Shown: positions 13,581 to 22,433 of the stretch, piece by piece
How positions within the stretch are numbered: position 1 is the first letter of the stretch
Layout of the letters: every line of letters starts with the position of its first letter
Assembly: GCF_004571065.1 (NCBI RefSeq)
Contig: NZ_SPQN01000014.1
Coordinates: 1 to 54,430, forward strand
From: Geodermatophilus sp. DF01-2
Lineage (GTDB): Bacteria; Actinomycetota; Actinomycetes; Mycobacteriales; Geodermatophilaceae
Length of the DNA stretch: 54,430 bases
Direction of reading: 5' to 3'
Translations under genes and position numbers: made by a program
The notes under the pieces: model-generated
What the model saw: the letters and a program-made list of their open reading frames with translations, nothing else
Told to the model about the DNA's origin: nothing
Databases searched by the model: none

Positions 13581-16394
13581 GTGGCATTGGGAATGCGCGG
13601 TGGAATGAAGGTGTATGCCGGTGCTGCGGCGGCCGCCAGGGCGTATCTGGAGGCCGACCGCGGCCGGGCCGATGACTACTACCTGGCCGAGGGCGCCGGC
13701 CTGGCCCGCCGATTCGTGGCCCGCGACGGACGGGTGGCCGAGCGAGCACCGCTGGCGGGCGATGGCTACGAGACCTGGGTGGCCGGCCGCGACCCGGACA
13801 CCGGCGACCCGCGGGGGCGGCTGCGCACCGATGAGCGTGCGGTGCGCTTCGTCGAGGTGGTAGTCAACGGCCCGAAGTCCTGGTCGCTGGCCGCGGCTCT
13901 GCATGACGACGTCGCGGCCGCCTACGATGCCGCGCAGGACCGGGCCGCCGCCCAGATCATCGGCTGGCTGGCCGCCCACGCGACCACCCGGGTCGGCCCT
14001 CGCGGCCGGCAGGTCCAGGTGCCGGTGGAGCTGCTGGAGGCGGTGACCGTGCGGCACCACACCTCCCGCGCCGGAGATCCGCACCGGCATCTGCACCTGC
14101 AACTCAACGCACGGGTGTTCGCGGCCGGTCGGTGGCGAGGCCTGCACACCGTCGGCGTGCGTGACTTCCTCGCCGCGCTCAACGGCATCGGGCACGCCGC
14201 GGTGGCCTGCGATCCGCAGTTCCGGGCGGCCCTGGTCGCCCACGGCTACACCCTGGACGGAACAGGAGAAATTCGGGAGCTCGCCGAGTATGTGGGCCCG
14301 TTCAGCGCGCGGGCGGCCCAGATCGCGCGGAACCTGGACCGCTACGAGCGCGAGTGGACCGCGGCGCATCCCGGTGAGCAGGCCGGTCCGGCGCTGCGCC
14401 GGGCGTGGGACGCCCGCGCCTGGGCCGAGGGCCGCCCGGACAAGGTCACCCCACAGTCGGGGGCCGACCTCGTGGCACGGTGGCGAGCCGAGCTGGGGGC
14501 GTTGGGCTATCGCAATCCTGCCCTCCCCGTCTCGCTGGCGCCGACCCCGGTCGGCGCACTGGACCGCGAGGCTGCCGTCGACACCGTGCTGATCCGGCTG
14601 GCCGCTGGCCGCTCGGCTTGGAACGCGGCCGATGTCCGCGGCGAGGTCGAGCGGCTGATCGCCGCGGAAGGCATCGTCGCCGATCCGGTGGTGCGCGGCG
14701 AGTTGGCCGAGGACCTCACCGCCCGCGCGCTCGACCGGTGCGTTCCGCTGGTGGATCGGGAGGGGGTGCCCGAACACGTCCGGTGCTGGACCTCGCGGCC
14801 GGTGCTCGCCGTGGAGGCCGACCTGGTCGCCCGGGTCGCCGCCCGCGCCGCGATCGGCGGACCGGACCCGGACCTGACACTCCCGGACCACCTCGCGAGC
14901 GGCGGCGCAAGGCTGGTTGCTGGTCAGGCCGCCGCGGTCGCCGTCCTGACCGGCGACCAGAGGCTGGTCGTGGTGGAGGGCGCGGCCGGGGCGGGCAAGA
15001 CCACCACCCTGACCACCACGCGCGCCCTGCTCGAAGGGCAGGGACGGCGGCTGATGGTGGTCACCCCGACGCTGAAGGCCGCCCAGGTCGCCCGCGCGGA
15101 GGTCGGCGCGGCCACCGGGTCGGCGGCGTCCCTGGTCTTCGCTCACGGCTGGCGTTGGACCGAGCACGGCGAGTGGACCCGACTCACCCCGGGCGAGGCT
15201 GACCCGGTCACCGGCCGCATCCACACCGGGCCGCCCGGGGGAGCCCAGCTGCGGCCCGACGACCTGCTGGTCGTCGACGAGGCGGGCATGCTCGACCAGG
15301 ACACCGCCCGCGCGCTGCTCACCGTCGCCGACGAGGCCGGGGCGCGGCTGGCGCTGTTCGGCGACCGTCACCAGTTGGCCGCGGTCGGCCGCGGCGGTGT
15401 CCTGGACCTGGCCGCAGCCCAGGTCGACCCCGCCGCCCACGTGACTCTGGAGTCGGTGCACCGCTTCACCCGCACCGACAGCACCGGCCAGACGATTTCG
15501 GACGGTGAGTACGCCGAGCTGACGCTGGCCATGCGGCGGGGTGACACCCCGGGTGTGGTGTTCGACGCCCTCCTCGCGCTCGGCCGGATACGGCTGCACC
15601 CCGACTCCGCAGCGCTGCAGGACGCCCTGGCCGCGACGGCCGCCCACGACCCCCGGGCGGGCGACGTCGCGGTGGTGGCCGGCACCCGCGAGCAGGTCAC
15701 CGAGCTCAACGCCGCCATCCGCGACCGGCTGGTCGCCGACGGCCGCGTCGACGACGCCCAGGTGGTGACCACGCGGGCCGGTCAGCGGATCGGCGCGGGC
15801 GACCGGATAGCCACGCGGCGCAACGACCGGAACCTGGAGGTGGCCAACCGGGACACGTGGACGGTCACCGCGGTCGGGCGACGCGGCGGGCTGCTGGTCA
15901 CCGGCACGGCCACCGGTGACGTATCCCGGGGCGATGTCACCCCGGCCGCCGCACCGGTCCGGGTGCTGCCCGCTCACTACGTCACCGACCACGTGGAGCT
16001 GGCCTACGCCAGCACGGCGCACGGCGTGCAAGGTGACACCGTGCCCACCGCGCACGTGGTGATCGGCGAGCAGACCGGCGCCGCCTCGGCCTACGTCGGC
16101 ATGACCCGCGGACGCCTGTCCAACACCGCGCACCTCGTCGCCGACGACCGAGCCGAGGCCCGGGCCCAATGGATCGCAGTTTTCGGCCGTGACCGGGCCG
16201 ACCTCGGCCCCCGCCACGCCGCCGAACTGGCCGCCAGCGAGGCCGCCCGCGACCGCCAGGACTACTCGCGCGACCGGATGGCCCCCGCTCCCCCGAGGCC
16301 GGTCCCGCCGGCACCCCACGTCCCCCGGCCGGAGGCCGAGCGGCGGGGACCCTCTTTCGCAAGTGGCGGCGCCGCGCCAGTCATCGGCCGATGA
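13581..16394 (+). CDS. MobF-type relaxase with C-terminal DNA helicase (TraA-like)
   Basis: 937 residues from GTG 13581; ATG starts at 13593 and 13605 (MKVYAGAAAAARAYLEADRG) are equally possible, and the last resembles family N-termini. The relaxase part has the tyrosine pair in DDYYLAEG and the metal-binding histidines in HHTSRAGDPHRHLHLQ near residues 158-173. The helicase part has Walker A GAAGAGKTTT (near nt 14,985), Walker B LLVVDEAGML, a Q-like GDRHQL, and the closing HGVQGDTVP and AYVGMTRGR motifs of RecD-like helicases. It would nick at oriT, attach to the strand and unwind it for conjugative transfer. No coupling protein or secretion genes are in the element, so it would need a helper. 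Confidence 0.9.
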   Translation: MALGMRGGMKVYAGAAAAARAYLEADRGRADDYYLAEGAGLARRFVARDGRVAERAPLAGDGYETWVAGRDPDTGDPRGRLRTDERAVRFVEVVVNGPKSWSLAAALHDDVAAAYDAAQDRAAAQIIGWLAAHATTRVGPRGRQVQVPVELLEAVTVRHHTSRAGDPHRHLHLQLNARVFAAGRWRGLHTVGVRDFLAALNGIGHAAVACDPQFRAALVAHGYTLDGTGEIRELAEYVGPFSARAAQIARNLDRYEREWTAAHPGEQAGPALRRAWDARAWAEGRPDKVTPQSGADLVARWRAELGALGYRNPALPVSLAPTPVGALDREAAVDTVLIRLAAGRSAWNAADVRGEVERLIAAEGIVADPVVRGELAEDLTARALDRCVPLVDREGVPEHVRCWTSRPVLAVEADLVARVAARAAIGGPDPDLTLPDHLASGGARLVAGQAAAVAVLTGDQRLVVVEGAAGAGKTTTLTTTRALLEGQGRRLMVVTPTLKAAQVARAEVGAATGSAASLVFAHGWRWTEHGEWTRLTPGEADPVTGRIHTGPPGGAQLRPDDLLVVDEAGMLDQDTARALLTVADEAGARLALFGDRHQLAAVGRGGVLDLAAAQVDPAAHVTLESVHRFTRTDSTGQTISDGEYAELTLAMRRGDTPGVVFDALLALGRIRLHPDSAALQDALAATAAHDPRAGDVAVVAGTREQVTELNAAIRDRLVADGRVDDAQVVTTRAGQRIGAGDRIATRRNDRNLEVANRDTWTVTAVGRRGGLLVTGTATGDVSRGDVTPAAAPVRVLPAHYVTDHVELAYASTAHGVQGDTVPTAHVVIGEQTGAASAYVGMTRGRLSNTAHLVADDRAEARAQWIAVFGRDRADLGPRHAAELAASEAARDRQDYSRDRMAPAPPRPVPPAPHVPRPEAERRGPSFASGGAAPVIGR

Positions 16395-16559
16395 CCAGGC
16401 CCGCCGCCAACCGGCCGTCGGCGGGGCCCGGACACCGGCAACAGGAGGAGAACCGGAGGATTTCGGAAGCTATCGGTGGCCGGCTGTCACCAATCGCGCC
16501 CGAATGGCGCCTTATCCCCCTGACGGAGCACAGCCCACTCGAGCCCACCGGAGCCAGCC

Positions 16560-16769
16560 ATGTCCGACGACCCCGCCCGCCGCGAGCCCGAGTTGCTCAC
16601 CATCACCGAGGCCGCCGAACTCCTCCGCGCCCCCGTCGCCACCCTCCGATACTGGCGCCACCTCGGCACCGGCCCGCGCAGCTTCCGCCTCGGCCGCCGG
16701 GTCCTCTACCGCCGTGACGACCTCCAGGCGTGGGTCGAGGAGCAGTCGGGTCGAAGTGCCGCTGGATAG
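16560..16769 (+). CDS. xis: Excisionase-like HTH protein
   Basis: 69 residues from ATG 16560. The whole protein is one MerR/Xis-type helix-turn-helix: LLTITEAAELLRAPVATLRY, then WRHLGTGPRSFRLGRRVLYR, which continues RDDLQAWVEEQ. This form is standard beside actinobacterial tyrosine integrases, where it binds attachment DNA and directs excision. It precedes the integrase by 150 bases, downstream of the relaxase gene. The gene name is by position and family, not proven function. Confidence 0.85.
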   Translation: MSDDPARREPELLTITEAAELLRAPVATLRYWRHLGTGPRSFRLGRRVLYRRDDLQAWVEEQSGRSAAG

Positions 16770-16918
16770 CGATTCGGCGAAGGGCCGCAGTCCCGTGGGC
16801 CGCCGCCCTGGCCTCGTCGGATCCCTTCGGCATGCTGCGTGCCGATTCGTTCCGTCCCCCGAGAAGCAAGGACGCCGACGGCCAGCCAGGCCGCGTCGAA
16901 GACGTTGAGGAGTCAGCC

Positions 16919-18040
16919 ATGGCGAGCGTTGAGAAGCGGGTCCGCAACGGGCGGACGACTTACGAAGCGCGGTGGCGGGACGACCAGGGCAGGCAACGCA
17001 AGAAGTCCTTCGGCAAGAAGGGCGACGCCGATCGTCACGCGGCCACGGTCGAGGCGGACAAGGCCCGCGGCACCTACGTCGAACCCTCGAAGACCACCGT
17101 CGCCGAGTACGCCCGGAGGTGGGCGGAGACCCGCCCGCACCGGCCGACCACGGCGCGGCGGACCGAGATGATGATCCGGCTGCACATCGACGGGACGCGT
17201 CTCGGTGGCCGGCGGCTCGCGGACGTGCGCCCATCCGAGGTCCAAGCGTGGGCCACCGACCGGTCGAGAGTGCTGGCCCCGACCACCCTGCGACAAGCGG
17301 TTGGGCTGCTGAGAAGCGTGTACGGGGCCGCGGTCCTCGACCGACTTGTGGCCTCCTCGCCCGTCGTCCGCATCCAGCTTCCCCGACACGAGAGGGAGCG
17401 GGTCGTGCCGTTGTCGGTCGAGCAGGTAGCGGCGCTCGCCCGGGCCATGCCGGAGCGCTACCGGGCCATGGTCCTCACCCAGGCCGGGCTCGGGCTCCGG
17501 ATCGGCGAGCTGCTTGCTCTCCGCGTCCAGGACGTCGACTTCCTGCGCCGCACCGTGCGGATCGAGTGGCAGTTCACCCAGGGATCGAAGGGCGAGCGGA
17601 GCGAGCCGAAGACTCCCCGGTCGAGGCGGACGATCCCGCTTCCTCGCGTGGTTGCTGAAGCGCTGGCCGCCCACCTGACAGCGTCTCCAGCGGCCGAGGA
17701 CGGAACGATCTTCACGACCCGGACGAGGGCTCCGCTCGGGCACGTCTACTACGGCCACAACTTGATGGGCCGGGCGGTGACCGAGGCGGGGCTACCGAAG
17801 GGGACGACGAGCCACGACCTGCGGCACCACTACGCCAGCGTCCTGCTGTCGGCCGGTGAGTCGGTCGTGGCCGTCGCCGAGCGGCTGGGGCACGAGGACG
17901 CCTCGCTGGTCCTGAGCACCTACGGGCACCTGATGCCGGACTCGGATGACCGGACGCGCAGCGCCGTCGACGCGGCGTGGGACGCAGCCAGGGCCTCGTG
18001 TGCCCCAGATGTGCCCCAGGACGCCCCTTCGCTCCGTTAG
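16919..18040 (+). CDS. int: Tyrosine site-specific integrase
   Basis: 373 residues from ATG 16919, with GAGGAG 7 bases upstream; the frame is open further up but lacks a site. It has an N-terminal arm-binding domain (MASVEKRVRNGRTTYEARWR), a SAM-like core-binding domain around 60-150, and a catalytic domain with Arg194 (LGLRIGELLAL), a basic segment with Lys231, His299 and Arg302 (HDLRHHYAS), His325 (RLGHEDASL) and nucleophile Tyr335 (STYGHLM). The stop overlaps the stop of xth by 3 bases. The 3' end encodes ASCAPDVPQD through a repeat that is also present at the element's left end. It most likely catalyses integration at the xth core. Confidence 0.95.
   Translation: MASVEKRVRNGRTTYEARWRDDQGRQRKKSFGKKGDADRHAATVEADKARGTYVEPSKTTVAEYARRWAETRPHRPTTARRTEMMIRLHIDGTRLGGRRLADVRPSEVQAWATDRSRVLAPTTLRQAVGLLRSVYGAAVLDRLVASSPVVRIQLPRHERERVVPLSVEQVAALARAMPERYRAMVLTQAGLGLRIGELLALRVQDVDFLRRTVRIEWQFTQGSKGERSEPKTPRSRRTIPLPRVVAEALAAHLTASPAAEDGTIFTTRTRAPLGHVYYGHNLMGRAVTEAGLPKGTTSHDLRHHYASVLLSAGESVVAVAERLGHEDASLVLSTYGHLMPDSDDRTRSAVDAAWDAARASCAPDVPQDAPSLR
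17999..18019 (+). repeat. Paired direct repeats, candidate integrase arm sites (right)
   Basis: TGTGCCCCAG at 17999-18008 and 18010-18019, the same spacing and orientation as the pair at 1631-1651. They lie within the last 15 codons of the integrase gene, about 170 bases from the right core. Confidence 0.5.
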
Positions 18041-18837
18041 TCGGCCAGCTCGACGATGACGGGCGCGTGGTCGCTCGCGCCCTTTCCCTTGCGTTCCTCG
18101 CGATCTATCAGGGCATTTGTCACCCGGCCGGCCAGCGCCGGCGAGCCGAGCACGAAGTCGATCCGCATGCCCTCGCGGCGGGGGAACCGCAGCTGGGTGT
18201 AGTCCCAGTAGGTGTAGACGCCGGGCCCGGGAGCGTGCGGGCGGACGACGTCGGCGTACCCGGCGTCGACGATCGCCCGGAACGCGGCCCGCTCGGGCTC
18301 GGAGACGTGGGTGGAGTGGGCGAACAGCCGCACGTCCCACACGTCGTCGTCCTGCGGGGCGATGTTCCAGTCGCCGACGAGGGCGACCTGCGCGCCGGCG
18401 TCCGCGGCCAGCCAGCCGTCCGCCGCCGTCCGCAGCGCCTCGAGCCAGCGCAGCTTGTACCCGTAGTGCGGGTCGGTCAGCGTGCGGCCGTTCGGGACGT
18501 AGAGGCTCCACACCCGGACCCCGCCGCAGGTGGCACCCAGGGCCCGGGCCTCGGCGGCCGGGTCGGACGTGCCCCAGGCGGGCTGGCCGGGGAAGCCGGT
18601 CTCGACGTCCTCCAGGCCGACGCGGGACAGGATCGCCACGCCGTTCCACTGCGAGTGGCCGACGTGCGCGACCCGGTAGCCGAGGTCGGTGAAGCGCGAC
18701 CCGGGGAACTGGTCGTCGCGGCACTTGGTCTCCTGCAGCGCCAGGACGTCGACGTCCGAGCGCTGCAGCCAGGCGGCCACCCGGTCGGCGCGGGTGCGGA
18801 TCGAGTTGACGTTCCAGGTGGCGAGCCGCACGTGCAC
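18037..18837 (-). CDS. xth: Exonuclease III, chimeric host/element gene
   Basis: 266 residues from a GTG, a full-length ExoIII: ATWNVNSIRTR, LALQETKCRDDQF (Glu), a YVPNGR segment, VGDWNIAP (Asp/Asn), and at the C-terminus MRIDFVLGSP and GASDHAPVIVEL with the catalytic Asp-His. It removes nucleotides from 3' ends and cleaves abasic sites in base-excision repair. The final ~59 codons lie between the integrase and the right attachment core (18188-18215) and differ slightly from the orphan 3' end at 1351-1529. I infer that the 5' part is host DNA and the 3' part came with the element, keeping the gene whole. The stop overlaps the integrase stop. Confidence 0.92.
   Translation of the reverse strand: MHVRLATWNVNSIRTRADRVAAWLQRSDVDVLALQETKCRDDQFPGSRFTDLGYRVAHVGHSQWNGVAILSRVGLEDVETGFPGQPAWGTSDPAAEARALGATCGGVRVWSLYVPNGRTLTDPHYGYKLRWLEALRTAADGWLAADAGAQVALVGDWNIAPQDDDVWDVRLFAHSTHVSEPERAAFRAIVDAGYADVVRPHAPGPGVYTYWDYTQLRFPRREGMRIDFVLGSPALAGRVTNALIDREERKGKGASDHAPVIVELAD
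18188..18215. repeat. Attachment-site core, right (attR), inside xth
   Basis: Identical over 28 bases to 1502-1529. On the integrase side a further 38 bases match after one mismatch, and then the two copies drift to partial similarity. On the other side (18216 onward) the sequence is host xth with no match at the left end. This defines the right boundary at or within the block. Confidence 0.7.
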
Positions 18838-19050
18838 CGAGCTTACGGAGTGGGTCCGCGCGGAGCGTGCCGCCCGCGGTGCGCCCGCCCGGGGTGAGCG
18901 GAGTTACGGTGCGGATACCCGGACGGGTGTCCGTGCAGGTCGGCGCGGTCGCGACGGCGGTACGACCGCGCGATGAGTGGCAGCATGGACCGGAGACGGG
19001 GTCCGGCCGCGCTGTACCCCCGGCCGACCGGACTGGAGCGAGGAGGGTAC

Positions 19051-20655
19051 GTGAGCGAGCACGAATGGGACGCGACGCGCCCCATCGGCCCGTCCCGGCC
19101 CCTCCCACCGCCCCCGGAGGCCGCGCACCGGCCGCGCACCCGGGGGCGCACCCGGGGGCGCAGCCTCCCGGCGGCTCTGGCGCTGACCGTCCTCAACACC
19201 GTGGTGCCGGGGACGGCGTTCCTCGCGGCCGGCCGGCGGCGGCTCGGCGTGATCACCCTCGCCACCCTCCTGCTCCTGGTCGGCGGCGCCGCGTGGCTGG
19301 CCACCGCCGGCCGGCGGACCGCCGCGCAGATCGCCGTCGACCCCACCGCGCTGACCTGGGTGTTCGGCGGGATCCTCGTCGTCGGCCTGCTCTGGGTCGC
19401 CGTCGTCGTGGCCGGCTACCGGATGCTGCTGCCGCCCCGGACCTCCCGCGGCGGGCAGGTGGTGGGCGGCGTCCTCGTCGCCGCCCTGGTGGCCGCGCTG
19501 GCCTACCCGATCGCCACGGCCGGCCAGGTGACGCTCGCCCATCGCGGCCTGCTCGACGGGCTCTTCGCCGACCGGGACTCGGCCACGGTCGAGGACACCC
19601 CCGACCCGTTCGGCGACCAGGAGCGGCTCAACGTGCTCCTGCTCGGCGGCGACGGCGGCGAGGGCCGCGAGGGCGTCCGCACCGACACGGTCATCGTGGC
19701 CAGCATGGACACCAGCACCGGGGACACGGTGCTGTTCAGCCTGCCCCGCAACCTGCAGGACCTGCCCTTCCCGGAGGACAGCCCGCTGGCCGAGGTCTAC
19801 CCGGAGGGGTTCGAGGGCGCCAACGAGTCCGACAGCCTGCTCAACGCCGTCTACCGCACCGGGCCGGCCTGGTACCCCGACATCCTCGGTCCCACCGACG
19901 ACCCGGGAGCGGACTTCCTCAAGCTGGGTGTCGGGGAGGCGCTCGGCCTGCCCATCCACTACTTCGTGCTGGTCAACCTCGACGGGTTCAGCCGGCTGGT
20001 CGACGCCCTCGGCGGGATCACCGTCAACGTCAACTACTGGGTGCCGATCAACGGCATCGTCGGGGAGGAACTGCCGGACGACTACATCGCCCCCGGCCCG
20101 GACCAGCACATGGACGGCGAGCGGGCGCTGGACTTCGCCCGCGGTCGGTACGGCCTGAGCGACTACGACCGGATGGCCCGCCAGCGTTGCGCGATCAAGG
20201 CGATCATCGACGCCGCCGATCCGGTCACCCTGCTGCAGCGCTACCAGCGGCTGGCCGCCACCACGAAGGACATCGTGAGCACCGATATCCCCCGGTCGGC
20301 CCTCGACGACTTCGTGGACCTCGCTTTCCTGGTCAAGGACGCCGAGATCCGCAGCGTCGTCTTCGACGACACGGTGATCGATCCGGCCTACCCCGACTAC
20401 GACCGGATCCGGGCCATCGCCGAGGAGGCGATCGACCCCGCCCCGGCGGCCGACGACGCCCCGACGAACGGGATTCCTGCGCCCAGCGCCACGCCGTCCC
20501 CCGCGCCGTCCCCCACGCCGTCCGCCGCGCCGTCGGCCGGCGCGACCACGGACGACCCTGCGGCGGTGACCGACATCGGGGATGCGTGCGCGTACGACCC
20601 CGTGCGGGCCGCCGAGGCGCGGGCCGCCGGCGAACCGCCGAACCAGGCCGACTGA
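19051..20655 (+). CDS. LytR-CpsA-Psr family protein
   Basis: 534 residues from GTG 19051 (MSEHEWDATRPIGPSRP), with GGAGGG just upstream; the frame is open earlier without a site. After a proline-rich cytosolic start come three to four membrane helices (e.g. LGVITLATLLLLVGGAAWLA; GILVVGLLWVAVVVAGY; GGVLVAALVAALAYPIA). The extracytoplasmic LCP domain follows: LNVLLLGGDGGEGREGVRTD, DTVLFSLPRNLQDLPFP, DALGGITVNVNYWV, ALDFARGRYGLSDYDRMARQ. LCP enzymes attach undecaprenyl-linked polymers to peptidoglycan; the arginines and aspartates that bind pyrophosphate lipid are present. The tail is a Pro/Ser/Ala/Thr-rich linker. It is divergent from xth. Confidence 0.88.
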   Translation: MSEHEWDATRPIGPSRPLPPPPEAAHRPRTRGRTRGRSLPAALALTVLNTVVPGTAFLAAGRRRLGVITLATLLLLVGGAAWLATAGRRTAAQIAVDPTALTWVFGGILVVGLLWVAVVVAGYRMLLPPRTSRGGQVVGGVLVAALVAALAYPIATAGQVTLAHRGLLDGLFADRDSATVEDTPDPFGDQERLNVLLLGGDGGEGREGVRTDTVIVASMDTSTGDTVLFSLPRNLQDLPFPEDSPLAEVYPEGFEGANESDSLLNAVYRTGPAWYPDILGPTDDPGADFLKLGVGEALGLPIHYFVLVNLDGFSRLVDALGGITVNVNYWVPINGIVGEELPDDYIAPGPDQHMDGERALDFARGRYGLSDYDRMARQRCAIKAIIDAADPVTLLQRYQRLAATTKDIVSTDIPRSALDDFVDLAFLVKDAEIRSVVFDDTVIDPAYPDYDRIRAIAEEAIDPAPAADDAPTNGIPAPSATPSPAPSPTPSAAPSAGATTDDPAAVTDIGDACAYDPVRAAEARAAGEPPNQAD

Positions 20656-20690
20656 AAGACCACCCTTCCCCCGCCTCTCGGCCCCCTCCC

Positions 20691-20737
20691 GGGCACCGCC
20701 GCGAGCGTGCGAGCGGTGGGGAGGAGGGGGTCCTTCT
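20691..20737 (+). repeat. Dispersed G-rich intergenic repeat, copy 2
   Basis: GGGCACCGCCGCGAGCGTGC, then GAGCGGTGGGGAGGAGGGGG and TCCTT. It lies between the convergent LCP and ABC permease genes and may act in transcription termination. Confidence 0.55.
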
Positions 20738-20801
20738 ACCGAAAGGGTGGCCGTGCCCAGTACGTCACCAGGCTCGCGGCGGGTCCTGGACGGGGCCATT
20801 G

Positions 20802-22433
20802 TCAGCCGGTGGCCAGGTCGCGCCGCCGGAAGGCCCCGAATCCGAGCGCCACGAGGCCGGCGGCGACGGCGGTGAGGACGGCGAGGGGTCGCAGCGTCCA
20901 CTCCTCGGCCGGCACCGTCGGGGTCCACCCCAGCGGCGAGAGGTCGTCGGCCCAGGCCGGCCAGTCCATCGCCGAGGCGAACAGGGTCGCCGCGACCACG
21001 TAGGTCACCGCCGTCCACGCGAGGGTGGCCGCCGCACGGGGAAGCAGTCCGGACAGGGCCACCGCCAGCCCTGCCACCGCCCACACGGCGGGCAGGTACG
21101 CCAGCGCCGCGACGAGCAGCCGGCCGACGTCCTCCGCGGCGCCGCCGGCCGCCGCGCGCACCGCCCCGGCGGCCGCGCCGGAGGCGATCAGCAGGGCGGC
21201 GGAGCCCAGCAGCGCCACGGTTCCGTGGCCACCCAGCCAGGCGGCCCGGCCGGTCGCGGTGGCCAGCACGGGCTCGGCGCGGCCGGCGGCCTCCTCTCCC
21301 CGTGCACGCAGCACCGACGAGACGGCGTGGCCCGCGGCGAGCAGCGCGGTCGTGGCCAGCGTCGTGGCGAACCAGGCGTCGACCAGGCTGCCGGCGTCCG
21401 GCAGGAACGCGCGGGCCTCGGGGTTGTCCGCGAAGAGCGTCTCCACCGACCCGGCGAGGGCGCCGTAGACCCCGCCGAGCAGCACCAGGCCGACCGTCCA
21501 GCCGAGGAGCGCGGCGCGCTGCAGCCGGAACGCCAGGCCGAGCGGGGACAGCAGGGCCCGGGACGCTGCCGCCGGACCCGGACGGGGCGCGACCAGGCCC
21601 GCTCCGAGGTCGCGGCGGTCGAGCAGGACGACGGCGAGCGCGAGCAGGACCGCGGCGGCTCCCAGGCAGAGCAGCAAGGGGGCCCACCGGTCGTCGGACC
21701 ACGGGTGGGTGGCCTGCGCCCAGCCGAGAGGGGACGCCCACACCAGCGCGGTTCCCTCCACGTCTCCGACGGCCCGCAGTGCGAAGGCCACGCCGAACAC
21801 CGCGCCGACCACCCCGTACGTGGCGCGCGTGGAGCCGGTGACCTGCGCCGCGACGGCGGCGATCCCGGTGAAGACGAGGCCGACGGCGCCGGCCGACGCG
21901 CCGAGGAGGAAGGAGCCGGTCGCGGGCAGCCCGGTGGCCGCGGCGGCGGCGCCGACGGCCGGCACCAGGGCCGCGCAGGCCAGGCCTGCGGTCAGGACGG
22001 CGGCCAGCAGCGGGGCGTGCCGGCCGACCCGGGTGGCGCGCAGCTGCTCGGTGCGGCCGGCCTCCTCGTCCCCGCGGGAGAGCCGGCCGGTGGTGAACAG
22101 GGCCATGAGCGCGGCCACCAGGAGGAGGAAGGCGGAGATCTCGAAGGCGACCGTCCCCGCCACCGTGTCCAGGCCGACCGGCGGCCCGCCGAACGCGATC
22201 GTCGCGGCGTTGCTGCCGACCGACGCCCGGTAGGCGACGAGGTCCTCCGGGGAGTCGTAGAGGGCCTGGCTGGCCGTGGCCTGGGCGGCGACCAGCCCCG
22301 CGCCCACGGCCACCCACACCACCAGCCGCACCCGCTCCCGGCGCAGCGCGAAGCGCAGCAGTGCGCCGGTTCCCTCGAGCGCGGGTGCCCCGGCGGTGCT
22401 GTACCCGTCGGTGAGCTCGCGAGCTCGCTCCAT
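20802..22433 (-). CDS. ABC-2 type exporter permease
   Basis: 543 residues from ATG 22433, overlapping the ATPase stop by one base (TGATG). About 12 hydrophobic helices are visible in two similar halves, for example VRLVVWVAVGAGLVAAQATA, EISAFLLLVAALMALFTTG, LGWTVGLVLLGGVYGALAG and LAVLTAVAAGLVALGFGAF. The short acidic GDEEAGRTEQLRATRVGR-like segment recurs as RGEEAAGRAEPVLATATGR, the hallmark of the duplicated polyketide/drug exporter permeases (TetR/ABC type) in actinobacteria. It forms the membrane part of an export complex with the ATPase upstream. The substrate, probably a drug or a lipid-like compound, is unknown. Confidence 0.85.
   Translation of the reverse strand: MERARELTDGYSTAGAPALEGTGALLRFALRRERVRLVVWVAVGAGLVAAQATASQALYDSPEDLVAYRASVGSNAATIAFGGPPVGLDTVAGTVAFEISAFLLLVAALMALFTTGRLSRGDEEAGRTEQLRATRVGRHAPLLAAVLTAGLACAALVPAVGAAAAATGLPATGSFLLGASAGAVGLVFTGIAAVAAQVTGSTRATYGVVGAVFGVAFALRAVGDVEGTALVWASPLGWAQATHPWSDDRWAPLLLCLGAAAVLLALAVVLLDRRDLGAGLVAPRPGPAAASRALLSPLGLAFRLQRAALLGWTVGLVLLGGVYGALAGSVETLFADNPEARAFLPDAGSLVDAWFATTLATTALLAAGHAVSSVLRARGEEAAGRAEPVLATATGRAAWLGGHGTVALLGSAALLIASGAAAGAVRAAAGGAAEDVGRLLVAALAYLPAVWAVAGLAVALSGLLPRAAATLAWTAVTYVVAATLFASAMDWPAWADDLSPLGWTPTVPAEEWTLRPLAVLTAVAAGLVALGFGAFRRRDLATG

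Noticed and set aside
13518..16319. Very long minus-strand open frame (933 residues) opposite the relaxase gene
   Set aside because: It is an antisense shadow produced by high GC; it is Gly/Arg/Pro-rich and has no family motif, while the plus strand encodes a clear MobF relaxase.
16730..16918. Upstream extension of the integrase frame
   Set aside because: The in-frame extension overlaps the xis gene and lacks a ribosome binding site; ATG 16919 has a strong one and gives the family-typical N-terminus.
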